Shown in pieces: positions 46,261 through 56,108 of a DNA stretch of 64,000 nucleotides. The position numbers were made by a program, and so were the translations under genes. The stretch comes from Psychrobacter pacificensis (lineage in GTDB: Bacteria > Pseudomonadota > Gammaproteobacteria > Pseudomonadales > Moraxellaceae): contig NZ_FNAL01000003.1 in the NCBI RefSeq assembly GCF_900101915.1, forward strand, positions 139,560-203,559, in the 5' to 3' direction. The notes under the pieces are model-generated. The model saw only the letters and a program-made list of their open reading frames with translations. It did no database searches and had not been told where the DNA came from. Within the stretch, counting starts at the first letter, position 1. The number at the start of each line of letters is the position of its first letter.

Positions 46261-47715
46261 ATGTCAGTACGACCGACTGACCGAGCACCAGTGACAAAAT
46301 TAGAGAAATTAACCGCTCGCATGAGTAGAGTGGTTAACGAAAGTGCCGTACTACAGCCAGTCAGCAATAGTATGAATAACTTAGCTAGAAAGCTTATATT
46401 TCGTGCGTTACAGCACGTTCAGTTTGGTAGCCTCACGCTGATTGAAACATTTGACGAGCAGGAACCTAAGACAAGTAGTTTTGGTAAAGTAGCTACTAAC
46501 GACGCTAGTAGTTCAGCGGTTGGTCGCCATTCACTACATGTGACATTACAGATTCATGATAGCGCTGTCTATCGTCAGCTATTACTTGGTGGCTCTATCG
46601 CGCTAGCAGACAGCTATATCGATGGTGAATGGGATACGGATGATCTAACAGGTTTGATTCGTTTGGCAGCTCGTAACTTAGCAGTGCTCAATAAACTAGA
46701 AAATCGTTTTGCAGGTATTAGTAAAGCATTTGAAAAAGCGAAGCATCAGCTACGTAGTAATGACAAATCTGGCTCCAAATCCAATATCCTAGCGCATTAT
46801 GATTTGGGCAATGATATGTATGAGCGGTTTTTGGACGATACGATGATGTACTCATCGGCAGTCTATCCTACGCCTGACGTGACGCTTAGCGATGCTCAGC
46901 AGCACAAACTGTCGCTCATATGCCAACGTTTACAGCTGAGTGCTGATGATAGTGTCATTGAGATTGGTACAGGCTGGGGTGGTTTTGCGATTTATGCAGC
47001 TACTCATTATGGCTGTCATGTGACCACTACTACGATATCTGATGCGCAATATGACGAGGCGCAGAGACGAGTGGAAGCGGCAGGATTGTCTGATAAGATC
47101 ACGCTTCTTAAGCAAGATTACCGCGAACTGACGGGAAAGTACGACAAGCTGGTCAGTATCGAGATGATTGAGGCGGTGGGACATGAGTACTTACCGACGT
47201 TCTTTGCCAAGTGCAATAGCTTGCTCAAACCAACGGGTCTTATGGTATTGCAGGCCATCACTTTTAATGATCAGAATTATCAAGACTATATCGATTCGGT
47301 CGATTTTATCCAGACACATATATTCCCAGGGGGCTGTCTGCTATCCAACCAAGAGCTGACGACACAGTTTACTGAGCAGACGGACATGGTCATCAAGCAA
47401 CTACATGATTATGGCTTTGATTATGCATATACGCTGCGTGATTGGCGTGCTGCATTTATGGCACAGCGAGCAGAGATTCAGGCGCTTGGCTATGACGATG
47501 CCTTTATCCGCCTATGGGCGTTTTATTTTTGTTACTGCGAAGGGGGATTCTTGGAGCGTACCATCGGTGTGGTTCAAGTCACTGCGGTGAAGCCTAACAA
47601 TATTGACACGCTGCATTTTTCCGATTTACCAAGTGCGGTCTTAAAAAACGAAACGGTTTCGAATGATGAGACGGCCTTTCATGACGCAGATATGGCAGAC
47701 ACAGCGACAGTATAA
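46261..47715 (+). CDS. Cyclopropane-fatty-acyl-phospholipid synthase-like methyltransferase
   Basis: A SAM-dependent methyltransferase of the CFA synthase (Mycolic acid/CFA) family, 484 residues, which acts on unsaturated acyl chains of phospholipids. The N-terminal domain (about 1-160) precedes the Rossmann domain with YDLGNDMYERFLDDTMMYSS, motif I VIEIGTGWGGFAIYAA, and the C-terminal TVKP-like end with HDYGFDYAYTLRDWRAAF and FWYCEGGF-like FYFCYCEGGF. It is the last gene of the four-gene operon, 82 bp after the DUF1365 gene. The product (cyclopropane or methyl-branched or furan precursor) cannot be told. Confidence 0.9.
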   Translation: MSVRPTDRAPVTKLEKLTARMSRVVNESAVLQPVSNSMNNLARKLIFRALQHVQFGSLTLIETFDEQEPKTSSFGKVATNDASSSAVGRHSLHVTLQIHDSAVYRQLLLGGSIALADSYIDGEWDTDDLTGLIRLAARNLAVLNKLENRFAGISKAFEKAKHQLRSNDKSGSKSNILAHYDLGNDMYERFLDDTMMYSSAVYPTPDVTLSDAQQHKLSLICQRLQLSADDSVIEIGTGWGGFAIYAATHYGCHVTTTTISDAQYDEAQRRVEAAGLSDKITLLKQDYRELTGKYDKLVSIEMIEAVGHEYLPTFFAKCNSLLKPTGLMVLQAITFNDQNYQDYIDSVDFIQTHIFPGGCLLSNQELTTQFTEQTDMVIKQLHDYGFDYAYTLRDWRAAFMAQRAEIQALGYDDAFIRLWAFYFCYCEGGFLERTIGVVQVTAVKPNNIDTLHFSDLPSAVLKNETVSNDETAFHDADMADTATV

Positions 47716-47756
47716 GTTAAGTGATATAGATACGGCTTTTTCATAACACTTATATG

Positions 47757-47784
47757 GTCTCATACTGCATAAACAGTTTGAGAC
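47757..47784. terminator. Hairpin between the CFA-like and MFS genes
   Basis: An 11-bp stem with one mismatch (GTCTCATACTG with CAGTTTGAGAC), loop CATAAA, but no T-run. It may end the two convergent transcripts or just be a structured spacer. Confidence 0.4.
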
Positions 47785-47831
47785 CCGTATGTTGAGAGGT
47801 TGTATATTGAAAAGTTTTACATTGAAAGGTT

Positions 47832-49004
47832 CTATGATGTTTGCAGGGCACGCTTATCAAGTAGACCTGAATAGCGTGTTACCGCTAATGCCATTAAAGA
47901 GATGACAGCGCCGATCCAAGCTGTATCTTGCAGTGACATATTTTCAACCACGCTACCACCGATGACTGAGCCCAGTGCAATACCGATATTAAATGCAGCA
48001 ATGTTCAATCCAGAAGCGACATCGACAGCGTTCGGTGTATATTTTTCAGCTTGTTTGACCACGTAGATTTGTAGGCCCGGTACATTACCAAAGGCAAACG
48101 CACCCCATACCAAAATAGTGAGTACAGCAGCGATCTTGGATTGCATAGTAAAGGTGAATAATAAAAGAATAATGCTTAAGGCGCTAAATATAATGCTAAG
48201 CGCACTAATAGGGCCACGTTTATCTGCAAGTTTGCCGCCCCAGATATTACCGATAGCAACGGACACGCCATATACTAGCATGATAATACCGATGGCTGAT
48301 GGCGCAAATTTGGTTTGTTGTTCTAAGATAGGTGCTAGGTAGGTAAATGCCGTAAACGTACCGCCATAGCCGAGAATAGTCATTAAATAGACCAGTAGTA
48401 ATTGCGGTTTTACAATGACTTGTAATTGCTCTTTGAAGGTTGCAGGGATAGATTTTTTTAGGTTTTTTGGTACTAATATAGCGCTACCAATTAAAGCGAT
48501 TAAACCCAGTGCTGAGACGACCAAAAACGTAGCGCGCCAACCGAAATGCTGTCCAATCCATGTACCAAGGGGGACGCCAGTGACGAGCGCCACAGTGAGT
48601 CCGGCAAACATAATGGCAATTGCACTGGCTTCTTTTTCTTTACTGACAAGGCTAGTAGCTATCATGGAACCAATAGAGAAAAACACACCATGTGCCAGAC
48701 CAGTCAAGATACGGGCAAGTATTAAGGTTTCATAACTGGGTGCTTGCCAAGCCAGCAAGTTGCCGATGACAAACAGACCCATTAGGCTCATCAGTACTAT
48801 TTTACGATTCCAGCGACCAGTGAGTGCAGTAAGGATAGGGGCACCGATAGCGACACCAACGGCATATAGGCTGACGAGCAACCCTGCTGAAGGCAAGCTC
48901 ACGCCCAAATCGGTGGCAATAGTTGGTACCAATCCAACAATGACAAATTCGGTTGTCCCAATTGCAAATGCGCTTAGAGTAAGCGCCCATAAAGCGAGTG
49001 GCAT
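47832..49004 (-). CDS. MFS efflux transporter (AraJ/DHA1-like)
   Basis: A 12-helix major facilitator of 390 residues. The opening WALTLSAFAIGTTEFVIVGL and the helix 4-5 segment ILTGLAHGVFFSIGSMIAT are typical of the DHA1 drug/sugar efflux group (AraJ, YdhP). Motif A-like ALTGRWNRKIVL follows helix 2. The substrate is unknown. It is divergent from a LysR-type gene with a matching operator between them, so the pair is probably regulator plus target. Confidence 0.88.
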   Translation of the reverse strand: MPLALWALTLSAFAIGTTEFVIVGLVPTIATDLGVSLPSAGLLVSLYAVGVAIGAPILTALTGRWNRKIVLMSLMGLFVIGNLLAWQAPSYETLILARILTGLAHGVFFSIGSMIATSLVSKEKEASAIAIMFAGLTVALVTGVPLGTWIGQHFGWRATFLVVSALGLIALIGSAILVPKNLKKSIPATFKEQLQVIVKPQLLLVYLMTILGYGGTFTAFTYLAPILEQQTKFAPSAIGIIMLVYGVSVAIGNIWGGKLADKRGPISALSIIFSALSIILLLFTFTMQSKIAAVLTILVWGAFAFGNVPGLQIYVVKQAEKYTPNAVDVASGLNIAAFNIGIALGSVIGGSVVENMSLQDTAWIGAVISLMALAVTRYSGLLDKRALQTS

Positions 49005-49082
49005 AACGACATCCTAATAATTAAATAATGCGCGTAGTTTGACCGATTTATAGTTTGCAAAAAACAGCACAAATGACAAAAT

Positions 49083-49105
49083 ACCTTTGTTAATTTTGTA
49101 AAGGT
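49083..49105. promoter_or_regulatory. LysR-type operator candidate between MFS and lysR genes
   Basis: ACCTTT-N11-AAAGGT (49083-49105) has the T-N11-A core expected of LysR-type binding sites and lies 4 bp before the LysR start, in the 105-bp divergent spacer. Confidence 0.65.
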
Positions 49106-49109
49106 CATC

Positions 49110-50000
49110 ATGATGATGGGACATGCTAAAACAGAAGATATAGAGATATTTTTGACCGTAGTGGATACGGGCAGTTTTACTGGCGCTGCCAACTTGCTGA
49201 ATCAGCAAGTCGCTAAAGTGTCTCGTGCGGTGTCCAGACTCGAAGATACGCTGCAATGCACGCTATTAAATAGAACGACACGGCGCTTAGAGCTGACGGA
49301 GGAAGGACATGTCTTTATTAGATATGCGCGTGAGAGTTTAAATACGTTATATACCGGTGAAGAGGCAATTAAGCTGTTAAAACAAGCGCCGAGTGGGCAT
49401 CTACGAATTGACGCTGCGAGTCCGTTTGTATTGCATCAGCTGACGCCTTTGGTTGGTGAGTTTGTGCAGCAGTATCCGCATATTACGCTTGATTTGACCT
49501 CGCATGACAATATCATCGACTTGCTTGAGCATAAGACGGATCTGGCTATCAGAATTGGCGATTTAAAAGACTCAAACTTGCATGCGCGTCTATTGGGTAA
49601 AAGTCAGCTGCGGCTAGTAGTCAGTCCTGAATATTTATATCAGCATAATGAAGTAGCTCATATTAATGATTTAAGCACTCATAAATTAATTGGCTTTAAC
49701 GATGCGTCAAAGCTAAATAGCTGGCCACTAAAAACACCAGTGAAACTGAACTTTCATATGACTGGCAGTAGCGGCGAGACTTTGCGTCAGCTGTGTTTAA
49801 ATCATCAAGGTATCGCTTTACTGTCAAATTTTATGATTGGTGACGATTTGAAATCTGGACGATTGGTTGAGGTGTTGCCTGAGGCTATAGTAACACCAAA
49901 CAATCGCGAATCCATACAGGCGGTCTATTACAAAAACAGTGCCGTATCATCGCGTATTTTAGCATTTTTAGATTTTATTCAGCCACGACTGACATTATAA
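49110..50000 (+). CDS. LysR-family transcriptional regulator
   Basis: A 296-residue LTTR. The N-terminal winged HTH covers residues about 8-66 (IEIFLTVVDTGSFTGAANLLNQQ and VSRAVSRLEDTL), followed by the effector-binding domain (about 92-295). It probably controls the divergent MFS gene and itself. Three ATG codons at 49110, 49113 and 49116 allow the start to shift by one or two residues. The DUF2177 gene follows 40 bp downstream on the same strand. Confidence 0.92.
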   Translation: MMMGHAKTEDIEIFLTVVDTGSFTGAANLLNQQVAKVSRAVSRLEDTLQCTLLNRTTRRLELTEEGHVFIRYARESLNTLYTGEEAIKLLKQAPSGHLRIDAASPFVLHQLTPLVGEFVQQYPHITLDLTSHDNIIDLLEHKTDLAIRIGDLKDSNLHARLLGKSQLRLVVSPEYLYQHNEVAHINDLSTHKLIGFNDASKLNSWPLKTPVKLNFHMTGSSGETLRQLCLNHQGIALLSNFMIGDDLKSGRLVEVLPEAIVTPNNRESIQAVYYKNSAVSSRILAFLDFIQPRLTL

Positions 50001-50039
50001 GTTTTATCCGTTTTTATTCATTTTATAAGGGGTATTATC

Positions 50040-50450
50040 ATGGGTTACGTTTTTATTTATCTTGCCGCGGTGGTTATCTTTCTAGGAGTGGATGCTGTTT
50101 GGCTGACGACCATGAAAGGGGCTTTTTATGAGTCGCGCATCGGTCATCTATTGGCGGATGAGCCTAACATGATGGCCGCTGGTATCTTTTATATGTTTTA
50201 TATCTTGGCACTCTGCATATTGATTCTATATCCACAAATCAAAGCAGGTGCATCAGTTGGTCATATTTTCTTACTTGGTGGTTTGATTGGTCTAATGGCC
50301 TACGGTACATATGACTTTACTAACTTGGCACTATACAAGGGCTTTACGCTAGATACAGCGCTCGTTGATTTTGTATGGGGCGGTGTTTTAACGGGGTCAG
50401 TCAGCGCGATTGTCGCTTGGCTGGCTTATCGTTTTCATTGGTTGAGCTAA
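50040..50450 (+). CDS. DUF2177 membrane protein
   Basis: A 136-residue protein with four predicted membrane helices, of family DUF2177. Signatures are VDAVWLTTMKGAFYESRIG, YGTYDFTNLALYKGF and VDFVWGGVLTG. The function is unknown. An AAGGGG RBS lies at good distance. It follows the LysR gene by 40 bp and could be cotranscribed. Confidence 0.85.
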   Translation: MGYVFIYLAAVVIFLGVDAVWLTTMKGAFYESRIGHLLADEPNMMAAGIFYMFYILALCILILYPQIKAGASVGHIFLLGGLIGLMAYGTYDFTNLALYKGFTLDTALVDFVWGGVLTGSVSAIVAWLAYRFHWLS

Positions 50451-50604
50451 CCAAGATCGCCCTTATTCATAAAAGCTGGCCCTATATAGCTCTAATTTAC
50501 ATAACCTAGACCGATTAGAGACACAGGGCTGTTTGCGCTATTTGGTGTCCTACTGTATAAATGGTAGGCACAACAAATAAGTGTCAAACCATTTAAGGAA
50601 CGTT

Positions 50605-51156
50605 ATGCCGCAATACAATACCAGCTCGACTGCCAAAAAAGCCCCACTGAATCATGAACTATATATGTCGATATTGATGACGCCTGATATGGCAAATTTT
50701 ATCGGTAATGTCCATGGCGGTGATTTGCTAAAGATGCTCGATCAGGTCGCTTACGCTTGTGCCAGTCGTTATAGTGGTAGCTATGTCGTGACATTGTCCG
50801 TGGACCAAGTTATGTTTCGTGAGCCTATTTATGTGGGCGAATTAGTAACCTTTGCAGCCAGTGTCAATCATGTGGGAAATACCTCAATGGAGATTGGCAT
50901 TCGTGTTGAGGCAGAAGATGTGCGTGCTCGTACCGTGCGCCATACCAATAGCTGCTATTTTACAATGGTTGCTATCGATGATAATGGCAAGCCAACTCCT
51001 GTCCCTCCGCTTGTCATCAAGAATAAATTACAGCAATGCCGAGCAGATGCAGCGATAGAGCGAAAAAAACTGCGTATGGAAAGCGCACATCGTCCCAGTT
51101 GTGATATTGAAAGCTTGAATCAAAATTTTGGCGAGCCTGAAGATATTGCCAAATAG
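50605..51156 (+). CDS. Acyl-CoA thioesterase (hotdog fold)
   Basis: A 183-residue protein of the YciA/acyl-CoA hydrolase group, which cleaves acyl-CoA to free acid and CoA. The catalytic region is NVHGGDLLKMLDQVAYACASRYSG with Asp near the start of the helix, followed by VMFREPIYVGELVTFAASVNHVGNTSMEIGI. The C-terminal 40 residues are basic and variable. The start at 50605 has AAGGAA upstream. A GTG-initiated frame from 50581 is less likely. Confidence 0.9.
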   Translation: MPQYNTSSTAKKAPLNHELYMSILMTPDMANFIGNVHGGDLLKMLDQVAYACASRYSGSYVVTLSVDQVMFREPIYVGELVTFAASVNHVGNTSMEIGIRVEAEDVRARTVRHTNSCYFTMVAIDDNGKPTPVPPLVIKNKLQQCRADAAIERKKLRMESAHRPSCDIESLNQNFGEPEDIAK

Positions 51157-51327
51157 AGTCACTAGATCTGGTTATCAGATGTTGATGATATAACGGCCTT
51201 ACGCTACAACGACTCACTAAAAAGACACTGATATTGTAAAGCGCTTACTTTAAGCTGATAGGTATTTCAAGCCATTCGTCCATGGTGAATATATTCACTA
51301 TCAACATGTTATTCCAGTGAGTTTAGT

Positions 51328-52416
51328 ATGAGTCTAAAGCCATCCGTTGGTAATCCCCAACATCATTCGTCAGCTTCTTCTAAAGTGCCGAGTCATCGTG
51401 CGCGTGGAGGTGGCAACCTGACAACCTTCAATGATCCTAAATTAAAGCATACCCTTAACCAAAGTCCTGAAACCAACGATGAGCACTCAGGCTCGCTCAT
51501 TACGGTGTTGATTGCCGTTGGTGCCAATGTCATTATCGCGATTGCAAAAACCGTGGCTGCCTTTTTGACAGGATCTGCTTCCATGATTGCTGAAGCAGCT
51601 CATTCATGGGCGGATGCGTGCAATGGTACGTTGCTCATTGTCGCCGAAAAAAAATCTGTTAAACCTGCTGATAAGAGCCATCCATTAGGCTATGGCAAAG
51701 AATCCTATGTCTGGTCAATGATTGCTGCTTTTGGTGTATTTACGGCAGGCTCGATTGTGTCTATTTATACGGGTATTAAGGAGTGGAACGCTACTGAATC
51801 TGAGACCAATTATACGATTGCTTTTATCGTTTTAGCAGTCGCCTTTGTGCTTGAGGGGTTTTCGCTGGTTCAGGCTTATAGACAGAGTAAAAAGCACGGC
51901 GAAGCATTAGATGTGAGTGCGCTTGGCTATGTGGTAGATACCTCTAATCCGACTTTGCGTGGTGTGTTTTTTGAGGATTTAGCTGCCGTTATTGGCTTGG
52001 TGGTTGCCGCCGCCGCTATGGGCATGCATGCCTATACTGGAGAGGCTTATTGGGATGCGCTTGGTTCTATCATTGTAGGCTTATTACTGGGGGTGGTCGC
52101 GATATTTTTGATTAGCCGTAACCGTGATTTTTTGGTGGGGTATAGAGTCACTGACCGTATGCACGAGTATGTGTTGAGCGAACTGCTCAATCATCCAGAT
52201 ATCGATAGTGTGTCCTATCTACACCTAGAGTGGGTTGGTCCTAAAAAGATCTTTATGGTCGCCGCAGTGGATATCGCAGGCAATCAGAAAGAAGAACATG
52301 TCGCTCAAAAGTTTGAGGAGATTGAAAACTTGTTCCGAGATAACCCTGTATTCCAAGAGGCAATTTTGACACTATCGGCACCGAATGCTGATATTCTGAA
52401 ATTAGAAGATATTTGA
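51328..52416 (+). CDS. Cation diffusion facilitator family transporter
   Basis: A 362-residue zinc/iron-type CDF exporter. About 70 polar N-terminal residues precede six membrane helices. Metal-site motifs are in helix 2 (AAHSWADACN) and helix 5 (FFEDLAAVIGL), with HPLGYGKESYVWSM between. The C-terminal cytosolic domain (from about residue 275) ends in a ferredoxin-like fold. The metal specificity cannot be set from sequence. It is followed by a terminator shared with dps. Confidence 0.9.
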   Translation: MSLKPSVGNPQHHSSASSKVPSHRARGGGNLTTFNDPKLKHTLNQSPETNDEHSGSLITVLIAVGANVIIAIAKTVAAFLTGSASMIAEAAHSWADACNGTLLIVAEKKSVKPADKSHPLGYGKESYVWSMIAAFGVFTAGSIVSIYTGIKEWNATESETNYTIAFIVLAVAFVLEGFSLVQAYRQSKKHGEALDVSALGYVVDTSNPTLRGVFFEDLAAVIGLVVAAAAMGMHAYTGEAYWDALGSIIVGLLLGVVAIFLISRNRDFLVGYRVTDRMHEYVLSELLNHPDIDSVSYLHLEWVGPKKIFMVAAVDIAGNQKEEHVAQKFEEIENLFRDNPVFQEAILTLSAPNADILKLEDI

Positions 52417-52503
52417 GCTATAAAGCAAGTCAATAAAAGAGAATACAGTGGACGGATTTATTGGCAGCAGGTAGATTGTTAAATATTCGATACGTCATTC
52501 ATT

Positions 52504-52537
52504 GTGTAAGACACAAAAAAGTGTAAGGCACAAAAAA
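52504..52537 (+). repeat. Tandem 17-bp duplication before the terminator
   Basis: GTGTAAGACACAAAAAA is followed directly by GTGTAAGGCACAAAAAA, one mismatch. It overlaps the A-run of the terminator. Confidence 0.9.
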
Positions 52538-52562
52538 GCCGTCAATAATGACGGCTTTTTTT
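52532..52562. terminator. Bidirectional terminator between CDF gene and dps
   Basis: A 13-bp stem (A6-GCCGTCA with TGACGGC-T6), 4-nt loop ATAA. Confidence 0.92.
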
Positions 52563-52605
52563 ATTCGCAATTATGAGTCTAAAATACCCATTAATTCACG
52601 GATAC

Positions 52606-53088
52606 TTATTTCTTTGGCGCATTCGCACCGATGAACCAAGCATCTTTATCGATGATGCGACTAGCTTCAGTGAATAGGTCGGCGGTATCTTCATCACCAG
52701 CTTCGCCAGCAGTAGCAATGGCTTCTCTTAATGCCTCTGCTACTTTTTTGTAGCGGTTAGTTAGCTCGCGTACGTGTTGATCTACTTCAGTAATATCAGT
52801 TGGGTAATCATCTAAGATAGACTCTTTTACCACACGACTTGCCAGACCGTTTGGTTGACCACCCAAAATCACAATACGCTCAGCAATAGTATCTGATACT
52901 TCAAGGATACGATCTGATGTTTCGTCTAACAACTGATGCACACCGATGAAACCAGTACCTTGTAGGTTCCAATGACACTGTTTGCCATCTAGGGTTAGAT
53001 CAATAACGTTTGCCAAGTTAGCATTTAACAAATCAATCATTTGTTTTGCGGTATCGTCTGAAATTCCACTTGCGTAACGTTCTCTCAT
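52606..53088 (-). CDS. dps: DNA-protecting ferritin-like protein Dps
   Basis: A 160-residue dodecameric mini-ferritin that oxidises iron with peroxide and binds DNA. The ferroxidase His-rich segments are KQCHWNLQG and FIGVHQLLDETSDRI, with the acidic residues of the second helix. The N-terminal tail is short and the C-terminal ends NAPKK, so DNA contact might rely on few basic residues. Initiation at ATG 53088 has CGGAG upstream. It fits the antioxidant set in this window. Confidence 0.94.
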   Translation of the reverse strand: MRERYASGISDDTAKQMIDLLNANLANVIDLTLDGKQCHWNLQGTGFIGVHQLLDETSDRILEVSDTIAERIVILGGQPNGLASRVVKESILDDYPTDITEVDQHVRELTNRYKKVAEALREAIATAGEAGDEDTADLFTEASRIIDKDAWFIGANAPKK

Positions 53089-53543
53089 ATTTTACTCCGT
53101 TATTTATTTAAAATTATTATATTGAATGAAAATCTCAATGTATTGTTATTAGTGTTTTACTCTTACCTGATGACAATCAATCCAAAATAAATATCAGAAA
53201 TATCTCTATCTACCGGCTGATAAGTCACCTGCTTGTTAATTCATGATCGATAATAACAGCTTAAATCGATGTTGGAACCCCTCAGTGTTAGGCTTTGTTA
53301 GGTGGTCGTGTAACGGGTTTGTTAACCGTGAAAATCTTTGTAAATTTATCAAAGTCTATGTGCGTTTTTTATAACAACGGCAGGTTTATTTATCGATAAA
53401 TAGTATCTTTACAGACTTATATTTTGTGTAGCGCGATATGGCAATATGTATAAGATAAGACTTGTCATTATCCGTTAAAAAGCCTTTAAAAACCGCTGCT
53501 CAGACTCCATATTGTTATAAACTTTAATAAGAAGAAAATTACT
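53089..53543. other. Intergenic region between dps and uvrB
   Basis: 455 bp with no gene. It holds a 16-bp perfect palindrome TATTTATCGATAAATA (53387-53402) and a CTTTG-N9-CAAAG dyad nearby (near 53336-53354). These are candidate regulator sites for dps or uvrB. I see no recognisable LexA box. Confidence 0.5.
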
Positions 53544-55655
53544 ATGAGAATGCCTGAACCGCGCTCATCGCGTCAGTTAAACCAATTGGCCGCTCAGCTC
53601 CAAGGCGAAGCTGAAATCAGTGGTGTCAATGCGTCTGGGACGAAAATATCCAGCCGTGCCTTTGAGATGGTCACCGATTTTGAGCCAGCAGGCGATCAGC
53701 CGCAAGCCATCGAAAAGCTGGTCAAAGGTATTGACTCTGGTATGGATGAACAGCTATTGCTAGGTGTGACGGGCTCTGGTAAAACTTATACCATGGCTAA
53801 GGTCATCTCTGAATGTCAGCGCCCAACCATCATCATGGCGCATAATAAGACCCTTGCCGCGCAGCTATATGGCGAGTTTAAGTCGTTTTTCCCGAACAAT
53901 GCGGTTGAGTATTTTGTCAGTTACTATGACTACTATCAGCCAGAGGCCTATGTCGCTGCTAGCGATACCTTTATCGAAAAGGACAGCGCCATCAATGATC
54001 ACATTGATCAAATGCGTCTGTCTGCCACTCGTGCACTACTTGAGCGTCGTGATGCGATTATCGTCGCATCGGTATCGTGTATTTATGGCTTGGGTGATCC
54101 AGAAAGTTATTTAAAAATGCTATTGCACGTAGTGGTTGGTGATCAGATAGATCGTACCGCAACTATTAAGCGTTTGGTTGAAATGCAATACACCCGTAAC
54201 GAGTTAGATTTTGGCCGTGGTACTTATCGTTTGCGTGGTGAACTGCTAGATATCTATCCTGCTGAGTCTGAGCAGCTGGCGGTACGTGTGCATTTGTTTG
54301 ACAATGAAGTGGAGAAAATCACGTGGTTTGATCCGTTAACGGGCAAGACCGTACGTAGTGTGCCGCGTATTACCATTTATCCAAAATCACATTATGTGAC
54401 GCCGCGCAATAAGTTAGAAGCGGCCAGTGAAACCATACGCGCTGAGCTTGAGTCGCGTTTGGAGTATTTTCGTGAAAACAACAAGCTGATTGAAGCACAG
54501 CGTCTCAAAGAGCGTACTCAGTATGATCTTGAGATGATTCAGCAGCTTGGCTACTGTAATGGTATCGAAAACTACTCACAGCATCTCTCTGGTCGTCCAT
54601 CAGGGGAAGCGCCGCCGACGTTGTTTGATTACATTCCAGAAGATGCTCTGCTGTTCCTCGATGAGTCACACGTGACCGTCTCTCAGATCGGTGCAATGTA
54701 TAAAGGGGATAGATCACGCAAAGAGAACTTGGTCAACTATGGCTTTCGTCTGCCAAGTGCGATGAACAACCGCCCGATGAAGTTTGAAGAATGGGAGCGC
54801 ATTAAGCCCAAAACCATTTATGTCAGTGCCACGCCAGCGCTGTATGAGCTTGAACATAGTGAGCAGGTGGTAGAGCAGGTTGTACGTCCAACGGGTCTGA
54901 TTGATCCTGAGATCGAGATACGTCCGGTCTTGACACAGGTCGATGATGTGCTGTCTGAGATTACCAAACGCCGTGAAAAAGACGAGCGCGTATTGATTAC
55001 CACCCTGACTAAGCGCATGTCAGAGGACTTGACCAGCTATCTAAAAGAATATGGTATCAAGGTCGCCTATCTGCATTCAGATATCGATACGGTAGAGCGT
55101 ATGGAGATCATTCATGAGCTACGTACTGGTGAGCATGATGTGTTGGTCGGTATCAACTTGCTGCGCGAAGGTTTGGATATGCCTGAGGTCTCATTGGTGG
55201 CGATATTCGACGCAGATAAAGAAGGGTTTTTGCGTTCTGAGCGTTCACTTATTCAGACCATTGGTCGTGCAGCACGTCATTTGAACGGCAAGGCCATTCT
55301 CTATGCAGATCGCATTACTCCAAGTATGCAGAAGGCGATAGATGAGACAGAACGTCGCCGCGACAAACAGATTGCTTTTAACCTTGAGCATAATATTACG
55401 CCAAAAGGCGCGCGCCGTAGCATCACTGATAAGATTGATACAGGCGAAAGCCTAGATGCCAATGACAATCAGGCCATTCCAGTCAAGAGCAATTTGCCTG
55501 ATGTCGATATCAATATCTTGCGTAGTCCTGATTTATTGGCCAAAGAAATCAAGCGTCTTGAGAAGCAAATGCAGCAAATGTCGCGTGATTTGAAATTTGA
55601 AGAGGCGGCGAAGACCCGTGATAAAGTGCTGGAGCTTAAAGCGCATTTGATCTGA
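53544..55655 (+). CDS. uvrB: Excinuclease ABC subunit UvrB
   Basis: The damage-verifying helicase-like subunit of nucleotide excision repair. 703 residues (E. coli 673), with a 30-residue N-terminal extension. Helicase motif I is [14 protein letters not shown], the beta-hairpin region is [20 protein letters not shown], and motifs III-VI and the C-terminal UVR domain ([20 protein letters not shown]) are present. DEAD-like motif reads DESH. Its partners UvrA and UvrC are outside the window. A terminator follows. Confidence 0.97.
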   Translation: MRMPEPRSSRQLNQLAAQLQGEAEISGVNASGTKISSRAFEMVTDFEPAGDQPQAIEKLVKGIDSGMDEQLLLGVTGSGKTYTMAKVISECQRPTIIMAHNKTLAAQLYGEFKSFFPNNAVEYFVSYYDYYQPEAYVAASDTFIEKDSAINDHIDQMRLSATRALLERRDAIIVASVSCIYGLGDPESYLKMLLHVVVGDQIDRTATIKRLVEMQYTRNELDFGRGTYRLRGELLDIYPAESEQLAVRVHLFDNEVEKITWFDPLTGKTVRSVPRITIYPKSHYVTPRNKLEAASETIRAELESRLEYFRENNKLIEAQRLKERTQYDLEMIQQLGYCNGIENYSQHLSGRPSGEAPPTLFDYIPEDALLFLDESHVTVSQIGAMYKGDRSRKENLVNYGFRLPSAMNNRPMKFEEWERIKPKTIYVSATPALYELEHSEQVVEQVVRPTGLIDPEIEIRPVLTQVDDVLSEITKRREKDERVLITTLTKRMSEDLTSYLKEYGIKVAYLHSDIDTVERMEIIHELRTGEHDVLVGINLLREGLDMPEVSLVAIFDADKEGFLRSERSLIQTIGRAARHLNGKAILYADRITPSMQKAIDETERRRDKQIAFNLEHNITPKGARRSITDKIDTGESLDANDNQAIPVKSNLPDVDINILRSPDLLAKEIKRLEKQMQQMSRDLKFEEAAKTRDKVLELKAHLI

Positions 55656-55675
55656 TTGTCTGTATTAAATAATAT

Positions 55676-55711
55676 AAAAAATGGGGTGCGCACTGAGCAC
55701 CTCATTTTTTT
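55676..55711 (+). terminator. Terminator after uvrB
   Basis: A 14-bp stem with one G-T pair (A6-TGGGGTGC with GCACCTCA-T7), 7-nt loop. Confidence 0.9.
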
Positions 55712-55790
55712 GGTCTATTCGATAGGAGGGCGCTGACAAAGATTGAAATAGAACCCAGTGCCACTTACCATATCGGTATCAATCTTATAA

Positions 55791-56108
55791 TTCATACAGC
55801 ATTCCAAAGCATTGGCTCATGATGGGTTCGGTAGTTTGCCATATGCAGCGGAGTTTTTGGAATCGACACAATTTAGGCGTATTGTTTATGGTGCTTACCA
55901 ATATCTACCCTCACAAGCCAGCTTTATATTTCATGAGGTAAAGGGGGACGTACAAACCTATGTCAACAGAATGCACGAGCATGGTATTGCGGTTGGTCGC
56001 GAGTTTGCGCCCATCACAGGTTTCAATCGTATAACGCTTGGCAGACCTGATGAGATGGCAGTATTCGTTGAGGTGCTCAAATCATTTCGTGAACAAGGTT
56101 GGGTTTAA
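55791..56108 (+). pseudogene. C-terminal remnant of a class I/II aminotransferase
   Basis: About 105 codons, open from 55791 and starting without a good initiation codon (a TTG at 55812 is possible). The translation PYAAEFLES and the final RITLGRPDEMAVFVEVLKSF resembles the C-terminal part of histidinol-phosphate-type aminotransferases, with an upstream stop at 55788-55790. The PLP lysine domain is missing. It is best read as a gene relic. An N-terminal half is not found nearby. Confidence 0.6.
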
